Source of the DNA: Methanobacteriota archaeon
Lineage (GTDB): Archaea > Thermoplasmatota > Thermoplasmata > RBG-16-68-12
Direction of reading: 5' to 3'
Assembly: GCA_005878665.1 (NCBI GenBank)
Contig: VBLR01000111.1
Coordinates: 1-10,296, forward strand
DNA length: 10,296 bases
The position numbers were made by a program, and so were the translations under genes. The notes below the pieces were generated by a model that was not told where the DNA came from, searched no databases, and saw nothing but the letters and a program-made list of their open reading frames with translations. Positions 1 to 7,320 of this stretch are shown here, one piece after another (position 1 is the stretch's first letter; the number at the start of each line of letters is the position of its first letter).

Positions 1-1
1 G

Positions 2-550
2 TTCATCGATGGCACGCCGTTCTCCGGTGAGAGGGAGGACGCCATGCGGAAGGCCCTCGAGGAAAACGGCTTCCGGTCGAACGGGAAGGAGATCCTGTAC
101 GACGGCCGCACGGGCCGCATGATCCCGGCCGAGATCTTCGTCGGGGTGATCTACTACCAGAAGCTGCACCACATGGTCTCGGGCAAGCTGCACGTCCGTT
201 CCCGCGGACCGGTCCAGATCCTCACGCGGCAGCCAACCGAAGGGCGGTCCCGCCAGGGCGGGCTGCGATTCGGCGAGATGGAGCGGGATTGTCTGATTGG
301 CCACGGCGCCGCGATGGTGATCAAGGATCGCCTCCTCGACGAATCGGACGGGACAATCCAATATGTCTGCGGGAACCCGGACTGCGGACACTTTGCGATC
401 AAAGATCGGAAAGGGAACCTTCGGTGTCCTGTCTGCGAGAACACGTCGAAGATCTATCCCGTGCAAACATCGTACGCGTTCAAGCTCCTGCTTGACGAAC
501 TCCTCTCGCTGGGAGTCGTCATGCGCCTCCAGCTGGAGGACATGCGATGA
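2..550 (+). CDS. rpoB: DNA-directed RNA polymerase subunit B, C-terminal part (5'-truncated by window)
   Basis: This is the C-terminal end of the second-largest subunit of archaeal RNA polymerase (B, or B' where the gene is split), the homologue of eukaryotic Rpb2. The reading frame is open from base 2, so the Met codon at 44 is internal. Seen: the conserved stretch with YYQKLHHMVSGKLHVRSRGP, then QPTEGRSRQGGLRFGEMERD, which are hallmark RpoB C-terminal motifs next to the active site and the clamp contact. A zinc ribbon follows, with a CX4C pair starting at base 368 and a CPVC pair further on. The protein ends LLLDELLSLGVVMRLQLEDMR, the usual B-subunit tail that packs against A'. The stop codon overlaps the rpoA1 start by 4 bases, so the two genes are probably translationally coupled. 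I cannot tell whether B is split in this organism. The identification is secure. Confidence 0.97.
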   Translation, partial: FIDGTPFSGEREDAMRKALEENGFRSNGKEILYDGRTGRMIPAEIFVGVIYYQKLHHMVSGKLHVRSRGPVQILTRQPTEGRSRQGGLRFGEMERDCLIGHGAAMVIKDRLLDESDGTIQYVCGNPDCGHFAIKDRKGNLRCPVCENTSKIYPVQTSYAFKLLLDELLSLGVVMRLQLEDMR

Positions 551-3339
551 TGTCTTCCCTGAGGGGGGTCACGAAACGAATCCAGGCGATCAAGTTCGCC
601 CTGTTGAGCCCCGACGAAATCCGCCGGATGTCGGCCACGAAGATCATCACCGCCGACACGTACGACGACGACGGATTCCCGATCGACATGGGCCTGATGG
701 ATTCCCACCTCGGGGTCATCGAGCCGGGCCTCCGATGCAAGACGTGCGGCGGTAAGGTCGACGATTGCCCGGGCCACTTCGGGCACATCGACCTCGCGAT
801 GCCCGTGATCCACGTCGGCTACGTGAAGGACATCAAGAAACTCCTTCAGGCGACCTGCCGAAAGTGCGGCCGCCTCCTGCTCACGCGCCAACAGGCGCAA
901 GAGTACATGGCGGAGATGGAACAAGTCGAGGAGCTGGGCGGCGACGTGACGGAGGTCGGCTTCGTCACGAAGGAGACCGCGCGGGAGGCGCAGAAGCGCC
1001 AACGCTGCCCCCATTGCGGCGAGGAACAGGGCAAGGTCACCCTCGACAAGCCGACGACGTTCCGGGAGGATGGCCATAAGCTCACGCCGAAAGAGGTGCG
1101 CGAGCGCCTCGAGCGCATCCCGAACGAAGACCTCCGCGTGCTCGGGATGAATCCGGAGGTCGCGCGGCCCGAGTGGATGGTGTTGACCGCCTTGCTCGTC
1201 CCGCCCGTGACCGTGCGCCCGTCGATCACCCTCGAAAGCGGGGACCGTTCGGAGGACGACCTCACGCACAAGCTCGTCGACGTCCTGCGGATCAACCAAC
1301 GTCTCCGGGAGAATCGGGATGCCGGTGCGCCCCAGCTCATCGTCGAGGACCTGTGGGAGCTCCTCCAATATCACGTGACGACGTACTTCGACAATCAGAC
1401 GTCGGGCATCCCGCCGGCGAGGCACCGGTCCGGACGTCCGCTGAAGACGCTCGTCCAGCGGTTGAAAGGCAAGGAAGGTCGCTTCCGGTCAAACCTCTCC
1501 GGCAAACGCGTGAACTTCAGTGCCCGGACCGTGATATCCCCGGATCCGATCCTGTCGATCAACGAGGTCGGCGTCCCGGTCGAGGCGGCCCGCGAGCTGA
1601 CGGTCCCCGTCCACGTGCAGGCGTACAACCTGGAGATCGTCAAGCAGTGGGTCAAGCGAGGGCCCACGCCGCTCGGTCCCCTCGGCGAGTACGCGCCCGG
1701 TGTGAACTACGTGATCCGGCCGGACGGCCGGCGGATTCGGGTGACGGAAAAGAACGCGGAAGTCGTCGCCGAGGCCGTCGAGATCGGATACACCGTCGAG
1801 CGGCAACTCGTGGACGGCGACATCGTGCTGTTCAACCGGCAGCCCTCGCTGCATCGGATGTCGATGATGGCGCACGAGGTCCGCGTGATGCCCCACAAGA
1901 CGTTCCGCTTCAACCTCGCGGTGTGTCCTCCGTATAACGCGGACTTCGACGGCGACGAGATGAACTTGCACGTCCTGCAGAGCGAAGAAGCGCGCGCGGA
2001 GGCCCGGGTCCTCATGCGTGTGCAGGAGCACATCCTCTCCCCGCGGTTCGGCGGCCCGGTCATCGGCGGCATCCACGATCACATCTCGGGCTCGTTCCTC
2101 CTGACGCACAAGGAGAGCAAGTTCACGCGGGAGGAGGTCACGTTCATCCTGAGCAAGATCGACATGCGGGACCTTCCGCAGCCGGACATCAAGAAAGGCG
2201 GGAAGGAGTTCTGGTCCGGCAAGGCGCTGTTCTCCGCGATCCTGCCGAAGAACCTCAGCATGACGTTCAAGTCCTCGATCGCGCCGAAAGGCGACATCGG
2301 CTTGAAGGAGCTGAAGGAGGAAGACTCGCTCGTCGTGATCAAGAACGGCGTCATCGCGTCCGGCACGATCGACGAGAACGCGATTGGCGCCTTCAAGGGC
2401 AAGATCGTGGACAAGCTGGCCCGGGACTACGGCCCGGATGCCGCGCGGGAGTTCATCGACCGGGCGACGAAGATGGCGATCGGCGCGATCATGATCCGCG
2501 GCTTCACGACCGGCATCGACGACGAAGACATCCCGGAGGAAGCGAAGAAGCAGATCACGGACGTCCTCAAGGCCGCGATCGAGAAGGTCGAGGGCCTCGT
2601 GGAGTCGTACAAGCGGGGCGAGCTCGAGCAGATGCCCGGTCGGTCCCTCGAAGAGACGCTCGAGGTCGAGGCCATGAAGATCCTCGGCCGCGCGCGGGAC
2701 CAGGCCGGCCAGATCGCGGGCAAGCACTTGGGCATCGAGAACAGCGCGGTCATCATGGCCCGTTCCGGGGCCCGCGGCTCGATGCTGAATCTTTCCCAGA
2801 TGGCCGGATCGATCGGGCAGCAGGCGGTCCGTGGCGAGCGCTTGAGTCGCGGCTACTGGAACCGGACGCTGCCGCACTTCAAGAAGGGTGACCTCGGGGC
2901 GGAGGCGAAAGGCTTCGTCAAGTCGTCGTACAAGAGCGGGCTCCATCCGACGGAGTACTTCTTCCACGCGATGGGCGGACGCGAAGGCCTCGTCGATACC
3001 GCCGTCCGTACCTCGCGGTCGGGGTACATGCAGCGCCGTTTGATCAACGCCCTGGAGGACCTCAAGGTGAAGGAGGACGGGACCGTCCGGAACACGGCGG
3101 ACACGATCATCCAGTTCAAGTTCGGGGAGGACGGCGTGGATCCCTCCCGCAGCGTCCAGGGACGCGCGGTCGACATCGACGACATCTTGCAAGAGGTCCT
3201 CGGCGAGGAGCCCTCGTGGAAGGAGCGGCTCCGCGAGCAGGAGATGGCCTCGTACGGCCTCACGGAGAAGGACATGTACGTGGAGATCTCCGAAGAAGAG
3301 GTCGAGGTCGAGGAGGAAGAGCCTCCGTCGGAGGAGTGA
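547..3339 (+). CDS. rpoA1: DNA-directed RNA polymerase subunit A' (RpoA1)
   Basis: This is the N-terminal two thirds of the largest RNA polymerase subunit, which carries the catalytic centre; 930 residues is slightly long for archaeal A'. Seen in order: clamp zinc site C64-X2-C67-X6-C74-X2-H77; a second zinc site C104/C107 with C154/C157; the lid/rudder region with SGKRVNFSARTVISPDP; NRQPSLHRMSMMAH; the absolutely conserved NADFDGD at residues 464-470, whose three Asp residues (466, 468, 470) hold the catalytic magnesium; and the bridge helix GGREGLVDTAVRTSRSGYMQ from about residue 810. The protein ends in a Glu-rich tail (11 Glu in the last 19 residues). The start at 547 overlaps the rpoB stop; a second ATG at 550 is possible. 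GGAGGA at 535-540 is a good ribosome binding site for either. The remainder of the subunit is encoded by rpoA2, 4 bases downstream. No catalytic residue is missing. Confidence 0.98.
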   Translation: MMSSLRGVTKRIQAIKFALLSPDEIRRMSATKIITADTYDDDGFPIDMGLMDSHLGVIEPGLRCKTCGGKVDDCPGHFGHIDLAMPVIHVGYVKDIKKLLQATCRKCGRLLLTRQQAQEYMAEMEQVEELGGDVTEVGFVTKETAREAQKRQRCPHCGEEQGKVTLDKPTTFREDGHKLTPKEVRERLERIPNEDLRVLGMNPEVARPEWMVLTALLVPPVTVRPSITLESGDRSEDDLTHKLVDVLRINQRLRENRDAGAPQLIVEDLWELLQYHVTTYFDNQTSGIPPARHRSGRPLKTLVQRLKGKEGRFRSNLSGKRVNFSARTVISPDPILSINEVGVPVEAARELTVPVHVQAYNLEIVKQWVKRGPTPLGPLGEYAPGVNYVIRPDGRRIRVTEKNAEVVAEAVEIGYTVERQLVDGDIVLFNRQPSLHRMSMMAHEVRVMPHKTFRFNLAVCPPYNADFDGDEMNLHVLQSEEARAEARVLMRVQEHILSPRFGGPVIGGIHDHISGSFLLTHKESKFTREEVTFILSKIDMRDLPQPDIKKGGKEFWSGKALFSAILPKNLSMTFKSSIAPKGDIGLKELKEEDSLVVIKNGVIASGTIDENAIGAFKGKIVDKLARDYGPDAAREFIDRATKMAIGAIMIRGFTTGIDDEDIPEEAKKQITDVLKAAIEKVEGLVESYKRGELEQMPGRSLEETLEVEAMKILGRARDQAGQIAGKHLGIENSAVIMARSGARGSMLNLSQMAGSIGQQAVRGERLSRGYWNRTLPHFKKGDLGAEAKGFVKSSYKSGLHPTEYFFHAMGGREGLVDTAVRTSRSGYMQRRLINALEDLKVKEDGTVRNTADTIIQFKFGEDGVDPSRSVQGRAVDIDDILQEVLGEEPSWKERLREQEMASYGLTEKDMYVEISEEEVEVEEEEPPSEE

Positions 3340-3343
3340 CGAA

Positions 3344-6300
3344 ATGGCCCGAGCGACGACGATTCAGGCGCTGCGCAACCGAGGGATCTCGAAGAAGACC
3401 GCCGAGATCTTGACGGACGCCGGTTTCACGCTGGACAAGCTGACGGCCTCCAAGCCGGAGCGCCTCGCGAAGTTCATCCCGAAGAAGGAGGCCGAGAAGG
3501 TCCTCAAGAAACTCGGCACCGCCCCCGTGGAGCCGAAACCCGCGCCGAAGCGCGAGAAGGCGAAACCGGCGGCCCGCGCGAGGAGACCCACCGCGAAGGC
3601 GGCGGAGGCGGAGCCGGAAGCGCCCCTGACGATCCCCGTGAAGGCACCTCCCCTGGCCGCGGGGGAGCAAGAGATCATGGACGGCCTGAAGGAGATCGGA
3701 CGTTGGCTCCCGCGGTTCGTCGTCACGGAGCTTTCGAAGAAGATCCACGGCCTCAAGCTCAGCAAGAAGCGGCTCCAGGAGGTCCTCCAGAAAATCTGCG
3801 AGAAGTTCGACCTCCACGTGATCGACGCAAACGAATCCGCGGGGATCGTGTCCGCGCAGTCGATCGGTGAGCCGGGCACGCAGATGAGCCTTCCGTACGA
3901 GGAAAAGGTAATAGTCCGCGATGACGGCCGCGTCCGAGTCGTCTCGATTGGAGCGCTCGTGGATTCGCTCATGTCTCACCACCCGATTGAGCGAAATGGT
4001 TCGACCGAGTGGTGCGACGTCCCGCCGGGTCACTCCATTGAGGTCCCCAGCCTGTCCGACAATGGAAAGGTCATCTGGAAGCCCGTCCAATCGGCCAGTC
4101 GTCACCTCCATCGGAATCCGCTTCTCCGGATCCGAACTCGTCTAGGCCGGACGATCATGGCGACTGCGAACCACTCCTTCGTCACCCGTCACAACGGTCA
4201 CATCATACCGGTCCTCGGCTCGGAATTGCGCCGCGGCGACCGGATTCCCGTACTTCGGCGGTGGTCGGTCCCCTCGCAGGCCCGAGAGCTCGATCTCGGA
4301 GAGTTCCTCCCGAGAGACCGGTATTGGCATGGGACCGAGGTGGCAAAGGCGAGGGCCCTGGGTGCGCGGTGGCGCAAAGGATACGGCCGGGACTTTGTCG
4401 TTCCGGTCGGCGTCGATGCGCTCGCCCGACACCTTGCTGGCCGAGCGCATTTCGGGATTGACGATGGGTTCGTGTACCCAATTCAAAACCACGGCCGAGC
4501 CCGGGTTCCGGAGAGAGTTCCCTTGGACGCATCGATTGGCTGGCTCGTGGGCGCCTACCTTTCGGAAGGCTGGGCTGCCCACTCTTACGTCAACATCTCG
4601 AACACGGATGAGAGGTTCCTCCGGAAGACCCGCGGAGTCGCCGAGTCATTCGGAATCGGCTACGGCGAGTATGATAACGACCGGGGCTTTGCGAAGGGAC
4701 ACGACCTCCACCTCCGCTCGGTGGTCCTCTCGGAATTCCTCCGCGCGGCGTGCGGCCGCGGATCCGCTCAGAAGCGGATTCCGGAATTCGCCTTCGGGGC
4801 GGGCGACTCATGCGTGGCAGCGCTCTTGCGGGCATATTTCGAAGGCGACGGGAACGTATCGGTGGATCGCGGTGCGATTCGAGTCAGCTCGAACTCCGCC
4901 GAGCTGACTGACGGGGTTGCGCTCCTCCTGGGTCGGTTTGGAATCGTCGCTCGCAAGGGACAGACCGGGACGCAGTACACGCTCTGGATTCCGCAGCGAT
5001 ACGCTGCGGCGTTTCGGACCGCCATCGGTTTCGAGTCGAAGGAAAAGCGAGCCTCGCTGGACCGGCTCTGCGCGAAGCCCAGTCGCGGATTCACTTACGA
5101 CGGGCTAGACATGATCAGCGGATACGGGACCATCTTGCGGGACGTGTCTCGCAAGCTCCGACTCCCGACGCGTAACGTGAACAACTTTGCCCGTCGACAG
5201 CGAGTCGGACGAAGGACTCTGTCTCGATACATCCTGCGGTTCGAGGCTCGGGCGAAACAGCTGGGGATCAACGTGGACCTCGAGCTGCGGAAGCTCCGCA
5301 GTCTGGTGGATGAGGACGTCCTCTGGGACGAAATCATTGACCTTGAGGTCGGCCCGGTTCCCTCTAGACCGGTCTATGACTTGTCCGTTCCCGGCCTTGA
5401 GACATTCACGACCTCCGAGGGCGTCGTGACTCACAACACCATGAGGACGTTCCACTACGCGGGCGTCGCCGAGATGAACGTCACGCTCGGTCTCCCGCGG
5501 CTCATCGAGATCGTCGACGCGCGGCGCGTGCCTTCGACGCCGATCATGGAGTTGTACGTGAAGTCCGGGCACACGGATCTGGAGCGAATGCGAAAGATCG
5601 CGACTGAGATCGAGATGACCTCCCTCGAAGACATCGCCTCGATCGAGACGGACCTCGTGAACATGCGGGTCCTCGCGTATCCGGACGATCACCGGATGAA
5701 ATCGCGAGGCGTCACGTGGCAGGAGCTCGAAGAGAAGCTGAAGAAGCTCGGGGAGATCCAAGAGGTCCGACGCCAGGTCGGGAACGCGGAGAAGAAGGCG
5801 AGGGCCCTCGTCGTCGAGGCGGGTGAGCCGTCGTTCAAGAAGCTCCAGCGCCTGGTCGAACAGGTCCGCGTGATGAAGATCAAGGGCATCGACGGGATTT
5901 CACGCGCGATCATCCGGAAGCGCGGCGACGGATACGTCATCTACACGGAGGGATCGAACCTCTCGAAAATCCTCGAGCTCCCGTACGTCGACGCCGCGAG
6001 GACCAGCACGAACTCGGTCCAGGAGATCTACGAGGTCCTCGGGATCGAGGCCGCGCGCAACGCGATCGTGAACGAAGCGTATAACACCCTTCAGGAGCAA
6101 GGCCTGACGGTGGACATCCGCCACATCATGCTCGTCTCCGACATGATGACGAACGACGGCGATGTGAAGGCGATCGGCCGCCATGGCATCTCCGGCCGCA
6201 AGTCGTCCGTCCTCGCACGCGCGGCGTTCGAGATTACGGCCCATCACCTGCTCCGGGCGGCGATCACGGGCGAGGTCGACTACCTCGACGGGGTCGCGGA

Positions 6301-6472
6301 GAACGTGATCGTGGGCCAGCCCGTCACCCTCGGCACGGGCGCCGTGAACCTGATCTACAAGCCGCCTCCCGGGCTCCCGAAACCGACCGCCGTGGCGAAG
6401 CCGAAACCCGCCGTGACCCCGCCGCCTCCCGTGCCGGCCCCCGAGGAGCCCCTAGAAGAGGTCGTCCCGTGA
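3344..6472 (+). CDS. rpoA2: DNA-directed RNA polymerase subunit A'' (RpoA2) precursor with in-frame intein
   Basis: This is the C-terminal part of the largest polymerase subunit: trigger loop, jaw and part of the clamp. The open frame is 1042 codons, but residues 182-698 are an intein, leaving about 525 residues after splicing, still longer than the roughly 390 usual for A''. Seen: residues 5-57 look like a helix-hairpin-helix fold (ALRNRGISKKTAEIL, then FIPKKEAEKVLKKLG); residues 58-107 form a Pro/Ala/Lys/Arg linker; conserved A'' begins near residue 110. The N-extein ends ESAGIVSAQSIGEPGTQM (M181) and the C-extein resumes TMRTFHYAGVAEMNVTLGLP (T699). These join seamlessly into the family consensus. 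Near the C terminus, MMTNDGDVKAIGRHGISG and KSSVLARAAFE are typical of A''. A Pro-rich tail ends the protein. GGAGGAGTGA at 3330-3339 is a strong ribosome binding site that contains the rpoA1 stop. The stop overlaps rpl30e by 4 bases (GTGA). Confidence 0.97.
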   Translation: MARATTIQALRNRGISKKTAEILTDAGFTLDKLTASKPERLAKFIPKKEAEKVLKKLGTAPVEPKPAPKREKAKPAARARRPTAKAAEAEPEAPLTIPVKAPPLAAGEQEIMDGLKEIGRWLPRFVVTELSKKIHGLKLSKKRLQEVLQKICEKFDLHVIDANESAGIVSAQSIGEPGTQMSLPYEEKVIVRDDGRVRVVSIGALVDSLMSHHPIERNGSTEWCDVPPGHSIEVPSLSDNGKVIWKPVQSASRHLHRNPLLRIRTRLGRTIMATANHSFVTRHNGHIIPVLGSELRRGDRIPVLRRWSVPSQARELDLGEFLPRDRYWHGTEVAKARALGARWRKGYGRDFVVPVGVDALARHLAGRAHFGIDDGFVYPIQNHGRARVPERVPLDASIGWLVGAYLSEGWAAHSYVNISNTDERFLRKTRGVAESFGIGYGEYDNDRGFAKGHDLHLRSVVLSEFLRAACGRGSAQKRIPEFAFGAGDSCVAALLRAYFEGDGNVSVDRGAIRVSSNSAELTDGVALLLGRFGIVARKGQTGTQYTLWIPQRYAAAFRTAIGFESKEKRASLDRLCAKPSRGFTYDGLDMISGYGTILRDVSRKLRLPTRNVNNFARRQRVGRRTLSRYILRFEARAKQLGINVDLELRKLRSLVDEDVLWDEIIDLEVGPVPSRPVYDLSVPGLETFTTSEGVVTHNTMRTFHYAGVAEMNVTLGLPRLIEIVDARRVPSTPIMELYVKSGHTDLERMRKIATEIEMTSLEDIASIETDLVNMRVLAYPDDHRMKSRGVTWQELEEKLKKLGEIQEVRRQVGNAEKKARALVVEAGEPSFKKLQRLVEQVRVMKIKGIDGISRAIIRKRGDGYVIYTEGSNLSKILELPYVDAARTSTNSVQEIYEVLGIEAARNAIVNEAYNTLQEQGLTVDIRHIMLVSDMMTNDGDVKAIGRHGISGRKSSVLARAAFEITAHHLLRAAITGEVDYLDGVAENVIVGQPVTLGTGAVNLIYKPPPGLPKPTAVAKPKPAVTPPPPVPAPEEPLEEVVP
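3887..5437 (+). mobile_element. RpoA2 intein with LAGLIDADG homing endonuclease (517 aa)
   Basis: This is a protein-splicing element within rpoA2, residues 182-698 of the precursor. Seen: block A begins with Ser1 (SLPYEEKVIVRDDGRVRVVS); block B contains the TxxH motif TANH at residues 274-277; blocks C and E are the two endonuclease motifs; block F is VYDLSVPGLETF; block G ends GVVTHN, with the penultimate His and terminal Asn needed for Asn cyclisation, followed by Thr as the +1 extein residue. Removing it joins GTQM to TMRTFHYAG, the unbroken RpoA2 consensus, which fixes both boundaries. Known: class 1 inteins splice themselves out of the host protein, and rpoA'' is a recorded intein host in archaea such as Methanocaldococcus. 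Three of four hand-counted 60-base blocks inside the intein are 55-60% GC, against 68% in one extein block, a mild sign of separate ancestry. The frame is intact, so both splicing and homing are probably functional. Confidence 0.95.
4541..5300 (+). other. LAGLIDADG (DOD) homing endonuclease domain of the intein
   Basis: This is the endonuclease portion of the intein, which would cut intein-free rpoA2 alleles at the insertion site and so spread the element by repair. Seen: the first dodecapeptide-type motif LVGAYLSEG at precursor residues 401-409 (acidic residue E408) and the second, LLRAYFEGDG, at 494-503 (D502 the probable metal ligand). Each is followed by a segment resembling the beta-rich repeat of the family (VNISNTDERFLRKT; IRVSSNSAELTDGVALLLGRFGI). 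After the second repeat, about residues 596-632, the sequence TILRDVSRKLRLPTRNVNNF with basic residues after it resembles a helix-turn-helix, possibly an accessory DNA-recognition module. The domain limits are approximate. Both catalytic acids are present, so I infer an active enzyme, but activity cannot be judged from sequence alone. Confidence 0.82.
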
Positions 6473-6744
6473 TCGACGTCCCCCGTGCCCTTCGCGTCGC
6501 GTCGGAGACCGGCGAGGTCCGCTTCGGCCTGCGCGAGGTCCGCCGGGCGGCGAAGTCGAAGAAGGCGAAGCTCGTGGTCCTCGCATCGAACTGCCCGGAG
6601 GAAGCGACGCGGAATCTGGGGGACGTCCGCCTGTTCCGCTTCGGTGGCACGAACGTGGATCTGGGCGCCGCCTGTGGCGTGCGGTTCTCCGTCGCCGCCG
6701 TCGCGGTCATCAGCCCCGGGGAATCGAATATCCTGACCGTCTAG
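6469..6744 (+). CDS. rpl30e: Large ribosomal subunit protein eL30 (L30e)
   Basis: This is a 91-residue ribosomal protein of the large subunit, found in archaea and eukaryotes and belonging to the L7Ae/L30e RNA-binding fold. Seen: the hallmark ASNCPEE at residues 39-45, TNVDLGAACG at 61-70, and a C terminus of the form FSVAAVAVISPGESNIL. Length is typical. The start is GTG at 6469, overlapping the rpoA2 stop in a GTGA tetranucleotide, with GAGGT at 6458-6462 as the ribosome binding site. The overlap implies translational coupling to rpoA2. L30e between rpoA2 and nusA is the common archaeal arrangement. No oddities beyond the GTG start. Confidence 0.95.
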   Translation: MIDVPRALRVASETGEVRFGLREVRRAAKSKKAKLVVLASNCPEEATRNLGDVRLFRFGGTNVDLGAACGVRFSVAAVAVISPGESNILTV

Positions 6745-6751
6745 GATTCGC

Positions 6752-7177
6752 ATGGCCGAGATCGTTTTCGACGAGCAGACGATCAGGTACGTCGCGCTCT
6801 TTCAAGATCTCACGCGGACGACGGTCGTGGACTGCGTCGACGCGGGCGACAAGCTCATCTTCGTCGTCAAGGAAGGCGACATCGGGAAGGCGATCGGCAA
6901 GAAAGGCGAGAACATCGCGAAGCTGAAACGCCTGATGAACAAGGACATCCACGTCGTCGAGTATTCGGAACAGCCCGACAAGTTCGTCGCGAATGTCTTC
7001 CGGAATTTCGACGTCAAGTCCGTTCAGATCGAACAGCGGGGCGACGTCGTCCACGCGACCGTCACGGTCGAGTCGACGAAAAAGGGCCGTGCAATCGGGA
7101 AGGATGGAAGAAATCTGCGCGTCTCCCGGGACCTCATCGCGCGCCATCATCCGATTCAAAGCGTGAGCGTCGCGTGA
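6752..7177 (+). CDS. nusA: Archaeal transcription elongation factor NusA (two KH domains)
   Basis: This is a 141-residue archaeal NusA-like protein. Unlike bacterial NusA it lacks the N-terminal polymerase-binding and S1 domains and consists only of two KH RNA-binding domains. Seen: the first GXXG loop in GKAIGKKGENI at residues 45-55 and the second in GRAIGKDGRNL at 112-122, with DKFVANVFRNFDVKSV between them. Length matches the archaeal family. The ATG lies 7 bases after the rpl30e stop with no strong ribosome binding site, so translation probably relies on coupling within the operon. The role is presumed to be binding nascent RNA during elongation or termination, by analogy with the family. 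It is the last gene of the packed block; no T-rich terminator is visible just after it. Confidence 0.94.
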   Translation: MAEIVFDEQTIRYVALFQDLTRTTVVDCVDAGDKLIFVVKEGDIGKAIGKKGENIAKLKRLMNKDIHVVEYSEQPDKFVANVFRNFDVKSVQIEQRGDVVHATVTVESTKKGRAIGKDGRNLRVSRDLIARHHPIQSVSVA

Positions 7178-7213
7178 CCGTGGGCTCGCTCGTCACCACG
7201 CGTGAGTAGGAAC

Positions 7214-7224
7214 CTTAACGTATT
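7214..7224 (+). promoter_or_regulatory. Possible weak TATA-like element upstream of the MFS gene
   Basis: The 143-base spacer between nusA and the MFS start is GC-rich except for CTTAACGTATT here, the only AT-rich patch that could serve as an archaeal TATA box. It lies about 33 bases before a GTG at 7252 and about 44 before a GTG at 7263. The match to the archaeal consensus is poor and no clear BRE is seen. An 8-base palindrome CACGCGTG at 7197-7204 lies just upstream and could be chance. Confidence 0.18.
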
Positions 7225-7320
7225 CCGGCCGCTTCGTCGCGCGCCAAATCGGTGGCCCGCGGGTGAGCGTCCCGCCTGTCCCCGGCGGAGGCGAGCCGGA
7301 TCCAGTACAAGTGGACGGTC

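Noticed and set aside
44..550. Treating the ATG at 44 as the start of a separate small gene
   Set aside because: The frame is open upstream to base 2 and encodes conserved RpoB sequence, so the Met is internal.
454..1425. Minus-strand 323-codon frame opposite rpoB/rpoA1
   Set aside because: Antisense shadow of conserved polymerase genes.
1489..3192. Long minus-strand open frame (567 codons) opposite rpoA1
   Set aside because: It lies wholly antisense to a conserved rpoA1; its Arg/Asp/Leu-rich, repetitive composition is the usual shadow of GC-rich codon bias.
4329..4907. 192-codon plus-strand frame inside the intein
   Set aside because: It is an alternative frame of the intein coding sequence; the RpoA2 frame carries all splicing and endonuclease motifs.
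7178..7260. Transcription terminator after nusA
   Set aside because: No T-rich tract or convincing stem is present in the spacer.
7163..7271. Direct repeat GTGAGCGTC at 7163 and 7263
   Set aside because: Only 9 bases in GC-rich DNA, one copy inside nusA; no other feature of an attachment site or duplication is seen.
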